DNA of 64,000 nt, taken from positions 1 to 64,000 of the forward strand of contig JACZJC010000027.1 of assembly GCA_014860745.1 (NCBI GenBank), read 5' to 3'. Position numbers and translations under genes: made by a program. The stretch comes from Anaerolineales bacterium (lineage in GTDB: Bacteria > Chloroflexota > Anaerolineae > Anaerolineales > Villigracilaceae). The notes beneath the pieces are model-generated. The model was not told the origin of the DNA, did not search any database, and saw only the letters and a list, made by a program, of their open reading frames with translations. Below are positions 35,435 through 44,507 of the stretch, in pieces. Numbering within the stretch: the first letter of the stretch is position 1; each line of letters opens with the position of its first letter.

Positions 35435-36946
35435 TCAGGAAGACCTGTTCGTCATCCAGTTTAGGTCTCTTAACCCAGCGGCCTGATCCTCGCGCAGGTC
35501 GTTTTCGTTCATCCGCCATTCCCAATTGCCGCCCAGTTTGCTTGGAAAGTTCATCCTTGCCTCCCCGCCAAGGCCAAGCACATCCTGCATGGGGGCAATG
35601 GCGAAGACTGCCACAGATTTCCAGACCGCGCGGATCAAATCCCAGGCAAAGTCACTGCCATCCACGCCAAGATATCGTTTTGCAAACTCGCGTTCGTGAT
35701 CGGGTGCAGAAGCGAACCAGCCGACTGCCGTGTCATTGTCATGCGTGCCTGTGTAGGCTACACAATTCGGAATGTAATTATGCGGGAGGAAGGGGTTCTC
35801 CGGTCCGGTAAAGGCAAATTGTAGGACTCGCATGCCGGGCAGATCAAATGCTTCCAACAATTCAATTACGTCCGGTGTAATAAGCCCAAGGTCTTCCGCA
35901 ATGATCGGCAGGCCGGTGCCGGGTGTGATTAGGCCATCGCCGAGATATTTATCCACTGCGCGGAAAAAGTCTTTGCCGGGGCCGGGAACCCAGCGGCCGT
36001 GTTCAGCGGTCGGCTCACCGGCGGGTATCTCATAATATCCGGCGAAACCGCGGAAATGGTCGAAACGCAAAATATCCATGAATTGCAAGGATGCGCGCAC
36101 CCGCGAAAGCCACCAGGCGTACCCTTCCTTTTTATGCACTTCCCAATTGTAGAGCGGGTTTCCCCACAATTGACCGGTTGTGGAAAACAGATCCGGTGGA
36201 ACGCCGGCAACAACGGTCGGGCTGCCGCTTTCATCAAGAAAGAATAAATCGGGATTTGCCCAAACATCCGCGGAGTCGAATGCGACAAAAATCGGAATAT
36301 CGCCGACGATCTGAATCCCTTTGTCATTCGCATATTTGCGGACCTTGTGCCATTGCCTGTAAAAAAGGAATTGGAAGAAGGAATGCTTGATGATACTATC
36401 CACCAACTCTTTACGGGCTTTGGCTAACGCAGTTTTTCTTCTGGAACGCAGCGCCTCAGGCCACCCGTTCCATGCTCCACCGCCATTGGCATCTTTCAAC
36501 GCCATGAAAAGGGCAAAGTCATCCAGCCAGAAGGCGTTCTCGGCGCAGAAGTAATCGAAGGATTCACGCAAATGCTCAGGAGATGACTGGAAGCGGGAAA
36601 ATGCCTTTTGCAGGAGGGTCACTTTTTTTGGAATGAGCAGGCCAAAGTCCACGCGGGAAGCGGGAAGAGTTTTCAATTCGTCCAAATCGTTTTGAGTCAA
36701 AAGCCCGTCGGCAAGCATCTCTTCGGGGCTGAGCAAATATGGATTGCCCGCAAACGCCGAAAAGCATTGATAGGGCGAATCGCCGTAGCCTGTGGGGCCA
36801 AGCGGCAGGATCTGCCAGAGCTTGCAGCCAGTGGATGCGAGCCAGTCGACGAATCGGTATGATTGCGGACCCAGGTCGCCGATGCCGTAAGGGCCGGGCA
36901 GACTGGAAGGGTGGAGAAGAATGCCTGAAGATCGTTTGAATGCCAT
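35435..36946 (-). CDS. malQ: 4-alpha-glucanotransferase
   Basis: 503 residues, full-length GH77 enzyme that transfers alpha-1,4-glucan segments. Hallmarks: HPSSLPGPYGIGDLG at the start, GDIPIFVAFDSADVW, RFDHFRGFAGYYEIP with the nucleophile Asp, PIIAEDLGLITPDV with the acid/base Glu region, and AYTGTHDNDTAVGW. AGGTGA two to eight bases before the ATG at 36946 supports that start over an upstream extension. It follows glgA by 47 bases on the same strand, so the pair probably works in glycogen turnover. Confidence 0.95.
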   Translation of the reverse strand: MAFKRSSGILLHPSSLPGPYGIGDLGPQSYRFVDWLASTGCKLWQILPLGPTGYGDSPYQCFSAFAGNPYLLSPEEMLADGLLTQNDLDELKTLPASRVDFGLLIPKKVTLLQKAFSRFQSSPEHLRESFDYFCAENAFWLDDFALFMALKDANGGGAWNGWPEALRSRRKTALAKARKELVDSIIKHSFFQFLFYRQWHKVRKYANDKGIQIVGDIPIFVAFDSADVWANPDLFFLDESGSPTVVAGVPPDLFSTTGQLWGNPLYNWEVHKKEGYAWWLSRVRASLQFMDILRFDHFRGFAGYYEIPAGEPTAEHGRWVPGPGKDFFRAVDKYLGDGLITPGTGLPIIAEDLGLITPDVIELLEAFDLPGMRVLQFAFTGPENPFLPHNYIPNCVAYTGTHDNDTAVGWFASAPDHEREFAKRYLGVDGSDFAWDLIRAVWKSVAVFAIAPMQDVLGLGGEARMNFPSKLGGNWEWRMNENDLREDQAAGLRDLNWMTNRSS

Positions 36947-36993
36947 GATCACCTGAATTTTACGGAAACAACCCCGCAAAAGTTATTTTTTTT

Positions 36994-38415
36994 TCATTTC
37001 ACCAAAGACTGATATATCTCGAGATATTTTCGCGCCGAGTTTTCCCAGGAAAAATCTTGCAGCATGCCTGCTTGCTGAAGTTTCTTCCATTTTTCTTTAT
37101 CCTGGAACACCTTAATTCCCGCTTTGGCAGCCGCCATCAAGGACATGGGATGCGGCTTCTCGAAAACAAAACCTGTTTCTTTATGCTTTACCGTGTCGTT
37201 CAATCCGCCCGCCGCCCGCACAATGGGCACACATCCGTAACGCATCGCGATCATTTGCGAAAGTCCGCAGGGTTCATAACGCGACGGCATCAGAAGCATA
37301 TCCGATCCGGCGTAAATCTGTCGGGCAAGTCCCGCATCGTAACGCAGTTCCACCTTGATTTTTTCGGGAAATAAATCACTTAATTTGCGCGCGGCTTCCT
37401 CAAGTTTTGGGTCGCCGGTGCCAAGGATGACCGCCTGAAAATTAACCGACTTCATGCTTTTAAGCGCCGTGAAGGCAAGGTCGACACCTTTTTGCACATC
37501 CATGCGCGATACGATGGCAAGCAGTGGGATTTCCGCATCTGTCCGCAAGCCGAGGCGGCTTTGCAGCAGGTTTTTGTTTGCAGCACGTTTTTCAAGTGAA
37601 TTAATATCGAAGTTCACGCCCAGGGCTGAATCATGCGCGGGATTGAAGGAGGTGACGTCGATCCCGTTCAATACGCCGTGAGTCGTTTCACGGCGGGTCT
37701 GTAAAAATCCATCGAGTCCACATCCATATTCCGGGGTGAGGATTTCTTTTGCGTACGTTGGAGAAACGGCAACGATGGCATCGGATGCCCACAGGCCCAA
37801 TGGCAAAGGCATTACGCGCGCCCATTCCGGCAGATCGGTCTGCGCCAGTTTCACTCCATATCCTTCTAAAATGCTGCCGACATTCGGCCCCATGAACGGC
37901 AGGTTATGAAGTGTGATCACACCGGCAACATGTTTTGCGCCTTCCTCCCAGCGCTTTGTCAACGAGCCATACACACTGACAGCGGTGTGCCAGTCGTTCG
38001 CATGCACGACGTCCGCATGCCAATTGATCTGCCGCTGCAAGGCCAGCGCGGCGAGCGAAAAAAATGTATATTTCTCCGCATCCAATTTTGCATCGAGAGA
38101 GTAGACGGACCCATTCGCGCGAATCGGATCACCGTCGATGAAATATACGGGCATCCCATCCAAAACCGATTCAAACGCCTCCACCCCGACCTCGGACTCG
38201 CCGCGCGGAATCGAGAACATTCCCAAAGGTTTGAGGTCGTCTGCTTTTACAACAGGATGATATGGCAAAACAAGCCGCACATCGAGTTTCACATCCTCGT
38301 CCGCCAGCGCCCGCAATGCACGCGGCAGGGACCCTGCAACGTCGCCGAGCCCGCCAACTTTCACAAAAGGGTCGGCTTCCGCCGCAAGGAAAAGTACATT
38401 TATGGTTTTAGGCAT
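36994..38415 (-). CDS. glgA: Glycogen synthase (GT5)
   Basis: 473 residues. Starch/glycogen synthase with the N-terminal sugar-nucleotide motif KVGGLGDVAGSLPRAL, HANDWHTA, and the C-terminal SRYEPCGLSQMIAMRYG with the conserved Glu. It uses ADP- or UDP-glucose to extend alpha-1,4-glucan. ATG 38415 gives a normal N-terminus (MPKTINVLFLAAEADPFVK); the in-frame extension to 38529 is rejected. Likely co-transcribed with malQ. Confidence 0.95.
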   Translation of the reverse strand: MPKTINVLFLAAEADPFVKVGGLGDVAGSLPRALRALADEDVKLDVRLVLPYHPVVKADDLKPLGMFSIPRGESEVGVEAFESVLDGMPVYFIDGDPIRANGSVYSLDAKLDAEKYTFFSLAALALQRQINWHADVVHANDWHTAVSVYGSLTKRWEEGAKHVAGVITLHNLPFMGPNVGSILEGYGVKLAQTDLPEWARVMPLPLGLWASDAIVAVSPTYAKEILTPEYGCGLDGFLQTRRETTHGVLNGIDVTSFNPAHDSALGVNFDINSLEKRAANKNLLQSRLGLRTDAEIPLLAIVSRMDVQKGVDLAFTALKSMKSVNFQAVILGTGDPKLEEAARKLSDLFPEKIKVELRYDAGLARQIYAGSDMLLMPSRYEPCGLSQMIAMRYGCVPIVRAAGGLNDTVKHKETGFVFEKPHPMSLMAAAKAGIKVFQDKEKWKKLQQAGMLQDFSWENSARKYLEIYQSLVK

Positions 38416-38510
38416 GGGGGCTATTTTACATGAAAACAGCGTATCTGACTGTAGTCTATGAAAAACATCCAACTCAGAAATTGATTTTCGATTTATTAAG
38501 GTCGCAATGG

Positions 38511-38566
38511 TTGACTTTGCCCCCCTCAACTCAGTAAACTAATAGAAATTTCCGTGTGACGGAAAT
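38511..38566 (+). promoter_or_regulatory. Sigma-70-like promoter with palindrome downstream
   Basis: TTGACT (38511), an 18-base spacer and TAAACT (38535), followed by the inverted repeat ATTTCCGT-N3-ACGGAAAT (38548-38566) around the expected transcription start. The palindrome is a candidate operator for the BNR-repeat protein gene. Confidence 0.6.
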
Positions 38567-38587
38567 ATCAACCAGAGGAGAGATATT

Positions 38588-40003
38588 ATGTCTGTTCGCG
38601 TTTTCCAAACCAAACAATTCGCCCTTCTCGTCCTGCTCGCCATTGCCGCCTTGCTGGCGGCGAATTTCACGGCGCTGACAACTACAAAGGAGGAGGAGCC
38701 TGCCAAAGCCAAACGAAAAACTGTCGGACCCCTGGCATCTGTGATTGCAGCTCCCATCCCCTCCGGAGTTTTTGCGCCTCCCGCCCCACCCGCTGGGTTT
38801 TCCTCCCAAGTACGGTTGGGCTTTTTTGACGGTGACCAATGGGAACCTGCGATTGCCTCTGACCGTTTTGGCCATGTATACATCCTGTACGCGCAATATT
38901 ATGGTGTGCCAGGGTGTGAGATTTGCGGCAATCCGACCCAGATTCTCCAGATCAGTAATGACCACGGTGCAACCTGGGGGTCTCCCATCCCAATTTACAC
39001 CGCCGGCGACAATACAGGGCAATGGGATTCACAGATCATGGTTGACCCTAATGATGGCAGCACAGTCTATGCATCCTGGATGGAAGCGAATAAGAGCGAC
39101 ATCGTTGTAGCGAAATCCACAGACTTTGGAGTCACCTGGACTCACGTGATTGCCGACGCCACCAATGCCGCTGTGGATAAACCCATCCTCACCGTCCGCG
39201 GGCAGGATGTCTACGTATCCTATACCCACACGCAAAAATTATATGCCGCATCCTCCCACGATGGCGGGCAAACCTTTACCCAAACCGAAGTGAAGTTCAC
39301 AGGGAAACTGGGCTGGGCAATGGCCGGGGGAGGCTACGTTGCCCCCAATGGCACTGCTTACATGTCCTGGGCTGGTTATGAGCAAAATGGAGGAGCAAAA
39401 GGCAAGGTCAACCTTGTCATCAGCAAGTCTACAAATGGCGGCGCAACCTGGACAAGCAAAGTTGTAGATGTTTCCCGCGCGCCCGAAAAATGCCCGGCAG
39501 ATTATCTTTGTGGATGGGCATATCTCGGAGCACAGATCGTCATGGCTGGAGACGAAGCAGGTAATGTGTACGCCCTATCGAACGCCAGCAACGTAGATTT
39601 TGGCCCGGCGCGCACCTACTTTTACAAATCCACGGATGGCGGCACAACCTGGAGTTCCCGTGTGGATGTTTCGACTGCCGGCCCCAACATATCGCATAAT
39701 TTTCCAGCCATCGCGGCGACAGGGAACGGCGATGTCCGTATTTCGTGGATGGACGAACGCACGAACGGCTGGTGGAATACCTATTACCGCAGTTCCACCA
39801 ACGGCGGCGCAACCTGGGCAGCCGAGAAGGATGTTTCCGATTATGTAAGCGGCTACACCTATATCACCACCGACGGCTTCCGCTTCCCCTTCGGCGATTA
39901 CTACGAAATGGACATTGATGAAGAAGGCAGAACCCACATCATTATGGGCGAAGGTTGGAGTTACGACTCGCCCGGCGCAATCTGGTACGTGAGGGGAAAA
40001 TAA
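38588..40003 (+). CDS. BNR/Asp-box repeat exported protein (sialidase-like)
   Basis: 471 residues. An N-terminal hydrophobic segment (about 13-32) serves as signal or anchor. The rest holds at least six Asp-box motifs: NDHGATW, STDFGVTW, SHDGGQTF, STNGGATW, STDGGTTW and STNGGATW. These mark a sialidase-type beta-propeller. The catalytic residues of true sialidases cannot be confirmed, so an enzyme function is not claimed. AGAGGAG precedes the ATG. Strong terminator downstream. Confidence 0.8.
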   Translation: MSVRVFQTKQFALLVLLAIAALLAANFTALTTTKEEEPAKAKRKTVGPLASVIAAPIPSGVFAPPAPPAGFSSQVRLGFFDGDQWEPAIASDRFGHVYILYAQYYGVPGCEICGNPTQILQISNDHGATWGSPIPIYTAGDNTGQWDSQIMVDPNDGSTVYASWMEANKSDIVVAKSTDFGVTWTHVIADATNAAVDKPILTVRGQDVYVSYTHTQKLYAASSHDGGQTFTQTEVKFTGKLGWAMAGGGYVAPNGTAYMSWAGYEQNGGAKGKVNLVISKSTNGGATWTSKVVDVSRAPEKCPADYLCGWAYLGAQIVMAGDEAGNVYALSNASNVDFGPARTYFYKSTDGGTTWSSRVDVSTAGPNISHNFPAIAATGNGDVRISWMDERTNGWWNTYYRSSTNGGATWAAEKDVSDYVSGYTYITTDGFRFPFGDYYEMDIDEEGRTHIIMGEGWSYDSPGAIWYVRGK

Positions 40004-40013
40004 AATAACATAG

Positions 40014-40056
40014 AAAACGCCCTAAAGGTTTTGGAAACCTTTAGGGCGTTTTTTTG
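40014..40056 (+). terminator. Strong intrinsic terminator
   Basis: 18-bp stem (AAAACGCCCTAAAGGTTT and complement at 40035-40052) with a 3-nt loop and T-run. The T-run meets the 3' end of the tRNA gene on the other strand. Confidence 0.92.
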
Positions 40057-40130
40057 GGGTGCCTGAAGGGTTTCGAACCCTCAACATCTACAGCCACAGT
40101 GTAGCGCTCTGCCATTGAGCTACAGGCACC
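40055..40130 (-). tRNA. tRNA-His (GTG)
   Basis: On the minus strand it begins GGTGCCTGTAGCTCAATGG. The anticodon arm CTACA-CTGTGGC-TGTAG gives anticodon GTG; the T-arm is GAGGG-TTCGAAA-CCCTT. The first G is the extra G-1 of tRNA-His, opposite C73, and CCA is encoded. It follows hisS by 32 bases on the same strand. Confidence 0.96.
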
Positions 40131-40162
40131 GTATTGCGGGCAATATTTTACCATGGATTGAC

Positions 40163-41434
40163 TTAATCAATCAACTTTTTTACGATGTCAAAAACTGCTT
40201 CACGCTTAACTGTTACCTGCTCGCCATTTACGAGATTCTTGACCGCCACCTCATCCCTTGCCGCCTCGTCCGGGCCAACCGTCAGCGCGATCTTGATTTT
40301 CATTTTGTCTGCAAATTTGAATTGCTTTTGCAGTTTGACGGGTTCGGGATAGACCATCACATTCAGGCCGGCATTCCGCAATTGCGCCGCCAGCTCAAAT
40401 GATTTCACCAGCATGGTTTCATCAAAAACAGTGACCATCACCGAAGCAGGCGTCGGGATAAATTCAGGCAGGAGTCCATTTTCCTGCAAGATGATCCCAA
40501 TCACCACGTCGCCCATTGCAAACCCGACTGCGGGGAGAGGCTGCCCGCCCACATCAGCGAGCAGGTTGTCATAACGCCCGCCGCCAAGGATGGCCCGCTT
40601 CAGGGAGCCGCTCGTCTCGAACGCCTCAAAAACCGTGCTGGTGTAATACAAGAGTCCGCGCATGATGTTCGGGTCAAATTTGACATAGTCACTTACGCCC
40701 AACGCATCCAACGCGGCAAAGAGACGCGTCAACTCAGCGCTTTTCTTCCACAAATCGAAATCGCCAAGAGTATTTTTCAAACCATCCACTTGAGATTGAG
40801 TCAAACCAACCTCAATCGCATACGCCTCCCACTTTGCTGGCTCCATCTTGGATCGACGGTCTACAAGGTTGGAGACATCAACTCTTTTTTCGGAAGCAAT
40901 GCCCAACGCATCGAACTCGGATTCCATCAGGCGGCGGTTATTTACATAGATGGCTGCCAGCTGCGGGTTAAGTCCGACCGAGCGCAGGAATGTCGCCGCA
41001 ACTGCGATCAATTCCGCATCCGCTTCGGGTGAATCCACTCCCAACAGGTCGATATTCCATTGAAAGAATTCGCGCGAGCGTCCTTTTTGCGGCTGTTCGT
41101 ACCGCCAAAACGGACCGAACGACCACCAGCGCACAGGGAAAGTCAACTCACCCTGCTTTGCCGCGATCATGCGCGCAAGGCTTGGTGTAAGTTCAGGACG
41201 TAGGGTCACGAAATCACCGCCGCGATCCTGGAATGTAAAAGATTGCTTCTTTACCAATTCCTCGCCAGACTTCGCCGCATAAAGATCGATCGTTTCGATG
41301 AAAGGCGCCTCCCACTCCTGATACCCAAATGCCTGAGATGCCGCGCGCACTTTTTCATTAATAAAATTGCGCAGCGACATTTGCTCAGGATAGAATTCAC
41401 GCGTACCTTTTACAGATTGTATTTTGCCAGCCAT
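40163..41434 (-). CDS. hisS: Histidyl-tRNA synthetase
   Basis: 423 residues, class II synthetase. Motif 1 region GTREFYPEQMSLRNFI, motif 2 FWRYEQPQKGRSREFFQWNIDLLG, motif 3 region ILGGGRYDNLLADVGG, plus the C-terminal anticodon-binding domain (about 330-423). GGAG lies before the ATG. The tRNA it charges, tRNA-His, is encoded directly downstream on the same strand, so both may be on one transcript. Confidence 0.95.
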   Translation of the reverse strand: MAGKIQSVKGTREFYPEQMSLRNFINEKVRAASQAFGYQEWEAPFIETIDLYAAKSGEELVKKQSFTFQDRGGDFVTLRPELTPSLARMIAAKQGELTFPVRWWSFGPFWRYEQPQKGRSREFFQWNIDLLGVDSPEADAELIAVAATFLRSVGLNPQLAAIYVNNRRLMESEFDALGIASEKRVDVSNLVDRRSKMEPAKWEAYAIEVGLTQSQVDGLKNTLGDFDLWKKSAELTRLFAALDALGVSDYVKFDPNIMRGLLYYTSTVFEAFETSGSLKRAILGGGRYDNLLADVGGQPLPAVGFAMGDVVIGIILQENGLLPEFIPTPASVMVTVFDETMLVKSFELAAQLRNAGLNVMVYPEPVKLQKQFKFADKMKIKIALTVGPDEAARDEVAVKNLVNGEQVTVKREAVFDIVKKLID

Positions 41435-41515
41435 AATGACTCCAGTGCGCGAATTTTATCATGGGATTGAGCAAGGCCATCAAAATTCAACAGGTGAATT
41501 TTGATTTGATTTTGG

Positions 41516-41521
41516 TATAAT
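41516..41521 (+). promoter_or_regulatory. Extended -10 promoter element
   Basis: TTTGGTATAAT: TATAAT with the TGn extension, upstream of the methyltransferase gene at 41605. The -35 is weak. Confidence 0.5.
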
Positions 41522-41544
41522 CAAAAAAATCACTTTTCATAGTT

Positions 41545-41584
41545 GCGACTTCAGTCGCCTATGATGCAGACGATTGAAATCGTC
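41545..41584 (+). repeat. Two tandem hairpins in the methyltransferase leader
   Basis: GCGACTTCAGTCGC (41545-41558) and GACGATTGAAATCGTC (41569-41584) are each self-complementary; they lie in the predicted 5' leader. Confidence 0.65.
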
Positions 41585-41604
41585 ACTACTTACAGGAGAA
41601 ACAA

Positions 41605-42405
41605 ATGAAAATTGATTATCAGGAACCCAGCAAAGACTTGTTGATGCGAATCGACATTCATGAAAAATACGGCTCGGCAAATATCGATGTTTGGACGAAT
41701 GACCTGCTCAAACCCCAGGCAGGGATGAAAATTTTGGATGTCGGCTGCGGCGCCGGCAAGCTGAGTTTTCTTTTTAATGAATATACAAAAGGCGGCGCAC
41801 AAATTACTGGCGGTGATTTTTCTGAAGAGCTTCTCGACAAGGCCCGTGTAAAAAACAAGGAAGTCGGCGCCAAGATCGATTTTCAGTTCCTGGATTTTAA
41901 CCAGCCTTTCAAATTCGAAGATAACCTCTTCGACTTGTGCACCAGCGCCTTCGCCATCTACTACGCCTCCGATCTGGACTTTACATTTGGTGAGGCCCAT
42001 CGGGTGTTGAAGCCCGGCGGACGGCTCTTCGTCTCGGGTCCATTGCCCGAAAACAAGCAGATGTTCTACGACATCATCAAGGAAGCCACCGGCGCGGCCA
42101 TCCCGCCCATGCCGGGTTCCTCGCGCTTCAAAGGCGACATCTTCAACACCATTGACAAAATCTTCGCCAAAACCGAATTGCACAAATTCGAGAACCATCT
42201 CACTTTCCCCGAAGTTGCGCCCTTCATCGATTACGTCCGTGCTTCGTTGAGCGAAGACCGAAAGTTATGGACTTCGATGTTCAACGGCAAAGACGAATAC
42301 GAAGCCTTGATCGGCAAGATCGAGGCCGTGGCGAAGAAATGGCTCGAACGAGACGGCAAACTGGTGATGACCAAAGTCGTCGGTGGAATTCTGGCTACAA
42401 AATAA
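41605..42405 (+). CDS. Class I SAM-dependent methyltransferase
   Basis: 266 residues. SAM-binding motif I is ILDVGCGAGKLSFLF (about 43-57); the acidic motif II region is around GGDFSEELLDKARV, and VLKPGGRLFVSGPLP is the motif after strand 5. It looks like the UbiE/Methyltransf_11 group. ACAGGAG precedes the ATG. Substrate not determinable; the flanking genes (hisS, PIG-L) give no clear hint. Confidence 0.85.
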   Translation: MKIDYQEPSKDLLMRIDIHEKYGSANIDVWTNDLLKPQAGMKILDVGCGAGKLSFLFNEYTKGGAQITGGDFSEELLDKARVKNKEVGAKIDFQFLDFNQPFKFEDNLFDLCTSAFAIYYASDLDFTFGEAHRVLKPGGRLFVSGPLPENKQMFYDIIKEATGAAIPPMPGSSRFKGDIFNTIDKIFAKTELHKFENHLTFPEVAPFIDYVRASLSEDRKLWTSMFNGKDEYEALIGKIEAVAKKWLERDGKLVMTKVVGGILATK

Positions 42406-42414
42406 AACATGGCA

Positions 42415-42510
42415 TGTCGTTGCGAGGAGGATGTTCTTCCCGACGAAGCAATCTCCTGATTTATATGAAGATTGCTTCGGGCAAAAACAAGAACGCCCTC
42501 GCAATGACAT
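42415..42510. repeat. GTCATTGCGAG-type hairpin repeat, intact copy
   Basis: Left end TGTCGTTGCGAGG, right end CCTCGCAATGACA, inner arms GAAGCAATCTC and AGATTGCTTCG. It fills the gap between two plus-strand genes. Confidence 0.9.
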
Positions 42511-42519
42511 AATCACATT

Positions 42520-43152
42520 ATGAACTTCTTCGGTAAACGAGTCCTCTTTTTAGGCGCACATCCTGATGACATTGAATTAGGATGCGGCGCTTTAATACAT
42601 CAAATCGCCAAAAAGACGCAAATTTTATGTGTGACGCTTTCAGACAACCAGAAAAACCCTGATCTGAAAAACGTACGGGACGAACACCTGCGCTCCATGA
42701 ATATTTTAGGCGTGCCGGAAGAAAAGATCATGTTTGGGCCGTTCAGCACACGCGTGTTTCCAAACTCACGGCAGGATATTCTCGAATATTTCCTCAAGCT
42801 CCGCAAAGACTTCAAACCTGATTTGATCTTCACGCATTCAAAGCAGGATGTTCACCAGGACCACAACACGATGACCGACGAAGCGCTGCGTGCGTTTCGA
42901 GGTATCACAGTATTGGGTTTTGACGTTGTCCGTTCCTCGTACGGTTTCTTTCCACATTTTCTAGTGGAAGTCACTGAAGAAGATGTAATTAAAAAGGTGG
43001 AAGCCCTGGCAGAATATAAAACCTACCGTGACAGGTACTATTTCAACAGCGAACTGACGCGCTCCATCATGGTGCGGCATGGCGCGCTGGCGGAACGTCC
43101 TTTTGCAGAGGGGTTCGATATATTGAGAATTGTCGGGAGTTTCGGAGATTAG
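42520..43152 (+). CDS. PIG-L family (LmbE-like) deacetylase
   Basis: 210 residues. Zn-binding motif FLGAHPDDIELGCGALI at the N-terminus and HSKQDVHQDHNT later are the family hallmarks. Members remove N-acetyl from GlcNAc-linked substrates, for example in lipid or thiol synthesis. The gene starts directly after a hairpin repeat; no strong ribosome site is visible. Confidence 0.88.
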   Translation: MNFFGKRVLFLGAHPDDIELGCGALIHQIAKKTQILCVTLSDNQKNPDLKNVRDEHLRSMNILGVPEEKIMFGPFSTRVFPNSRQDILEYFLKLRKDFKPDLIFTHSKQDVHQDHNTMTDEALRAFRGITVLGFDVVRSSYGFFPHFLVEVTEEDVIKKVEALAEYKTYRDRYYFNSELTRSIMVRHGALAERPFAEGFDILRIVGSFGD

Positions 43153-43174
43153 GTTTTAGTGATTGGAGACTGAA

Positions 43175-43684
43175 ATGGAATTCCAAACGCTTTATCAGGA
43201 ACTTTCTCAAAGCACAGAAATGATCCGGGCTTTGCTGGCAGGCATCAGTGAGGAAGAGGCGAAGATTCGATCTGCGGCAGAGTCGTGGTCCATCCTTGAA
43301 GTCGTCTGCCATTTGTATGATGAAGAGCGGGAGGATTTCCGCGAGCATTTGGATTTCATCTTAAATCGTCAAACCGAAGAATGGCACCGAATTGACCCCC
43401 AGGGCTGGGTGACAGAACGGAAATATAATGAGCGGAATTTTATGGAAATGCAGGGAAAATTCTTTGAGGAGAGAAAGAAATCCATGGAATGGCTGACGTC
43501 CATTTCCAATGCAGATTTGGAGACGACCTACACCTCAGAATTTGGTTCCATGAAAGCTGGTGACATGTTCGCCTGTTGGGCCGCGCATGATAATTTGCAC
43601 ATCCGCCAACTTGTAGAGTTAAGACGAAAACATATTGAAAGAATGGCTGGATCGTATGACATCCAGTATGCTGGCGATTGGTAA
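43175..43684 (+). CDS. DinB-family protein
   Basis: 169 residues, four-helix DinB fold. SWSILEVVCHLYDEERED supplies a metal-site His and WAAHDNLHIRQLVELRR the C-terminal His pair. ATG 43175 is chosen because GGAG lies six bases upstream; an in-frame TTG at 43163 would include the ribosome site. A second, distant DinB-like gene lies at 31904. Reaction unknown. Confidence 0.82.
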   Translation: MEFQTLYQELSQSTEMIRALLAGISEEEAKIRSAAESWSILEVVCHLYDEEREDFREHLDFILNRQTEEWHRIDPQGWVTERKYNERNFMEMQGKFFEERKKSMEWLTSISNADLETTYTSEFGSMKAGDMFACWAAHDNLHIRQLVELRRKHIERMAGSYDIQYAGDW

Positions 43685-43696
43685 ATAACAAGGACA

Positions 43697-43726
43697 GAAA
43701 AACTTCAGCTTGCGCTGAAGTTTTTC
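43697..43726. terminator. Bidirectional terminator
   Basis: Perfect 13-bp stem GAAAAACTTCAGC with complement GCTGAAGTTTTTC and 4-nt loop TTGC. It separates the DinB gene from the convergent suf operon end. Confidence 0.9.
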
Positions 43727-43728
43727 GT

Positions 43729-44076
43729 TCACTCTTTCGGAACACCCATAAAAATCACCCCATCACGAACTTGGACAGGGTAGGCGGGAATATCCACCAC
43801 AGCAGGCATTTGCACGACCTTCCCTGTACGGACATCGAACTCCGCGCCATGCCGTGGACAGACTATATTGAAACCTTCCACGATTCCATCCCCCAGCGGA
43901 CCGTCATCATGCGTGCAAACGTCCCCAATCGCGAAGAATTGACCTGCAATATTGAAAATAACAATCGGCTTATCGCCGAGGTCAACAAATAATCGTTCGC
44001 CATTTGGAAGTTCAGAGGCGGGAGCGATTTCTACAAATTCAATTTTCGATTCATCAATTACTGCATAATTAAACAT
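43729..44076 (-). CDS. Rieske-type [2Fe-2S] ferredoxin
   Basis: 115 residues, single Rieske domain. Cluster ligands are in CTHDDGPLGDG (Cys-X-His) and CPRHGAEFDVRTG (Cys-X-X-His), as in the ferredoxin subunits of aromatic-ring dioxygenases and in NirD-like proteins. It is the last gene of the suf operon, 33 bases after sufU, so it may be an electron donor or a test client of the assembly machine. No oxygenase is nearby. Confidence 0.88.
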   Translation of the reverse strand: MFNYAVIDESKIEFVEIAPASELPNGERLFVDLGDKPIVIFNIAGQFFAIGDVCTHDDGPLGDGIVEGFNIVCPRHGAEFDVRTGKVVQMPAVVDIPAYPVQVRDGVIFMGVPKE

Positions 44077-44109
44077 ATTTGCATTTTTACCTGTCTACTA
44101 TTTATTATC

Positions 44110-44505
44110 TCATTCCACCAAATCGTCACTGGCTTCCCCTAACCCATACACACCTGCCTTCAATACCTTCAATGAAAGCAGGGCGCATTTTAAGCGCACG
44201 GGGCCAAGGTCGATGCCGAGCATTTCAAGGATAGACTCCTTGTTTAGTTTTTTCACTTCTTCCAGCGGCTTGCCAATGATCGATTCGATCAACAAATCTG
44301 CGGAGGCCTGAGAGATGGCGCAGCCATGACCATCAAAGCGGGCATCGGTGATAAGACCATCTGTGCCTACGCGCAAGTCGATTTGGATGTGGTCGCCGCA
44401 AAGCGGGTTATTATCCGCAAAAGAAATATCGTGCGGGTCGAGCTTTCCGCGATGAGAGGGATTCTTATAATGTTCGATGATGATTTCACGATACAGATCG
44501 TCCAT
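44110..44505 (-). CDS. sufU: SufU iron-sulfur scaffold / sulfur-transfer protein
   Basis: 131 residues. NifU/IscU-like fold with the three Cys expected in SufU: NNPLCGDHI, GHGCAISQAS and VRLKCALLSLKVL, and Asp after the first Cys. SufU accepts sulfur from SufS and passes it on to SufBCD. Located two bases after the sufS stop. Confidence 0.93.
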   Translation of the reverse strand: MDDLYREIIIEHYKNPSHRGKLDPHDISFADNNPLCGDHIQIDLRVGTDGLITDARFDGHGCAISQASADLLIESIIGKPLEEVKKLNKESILEMLGIDLGPVRLKCALLSLKVLKAGVYGLGEASDDLVE

Positions 44506-44507
44506 GG

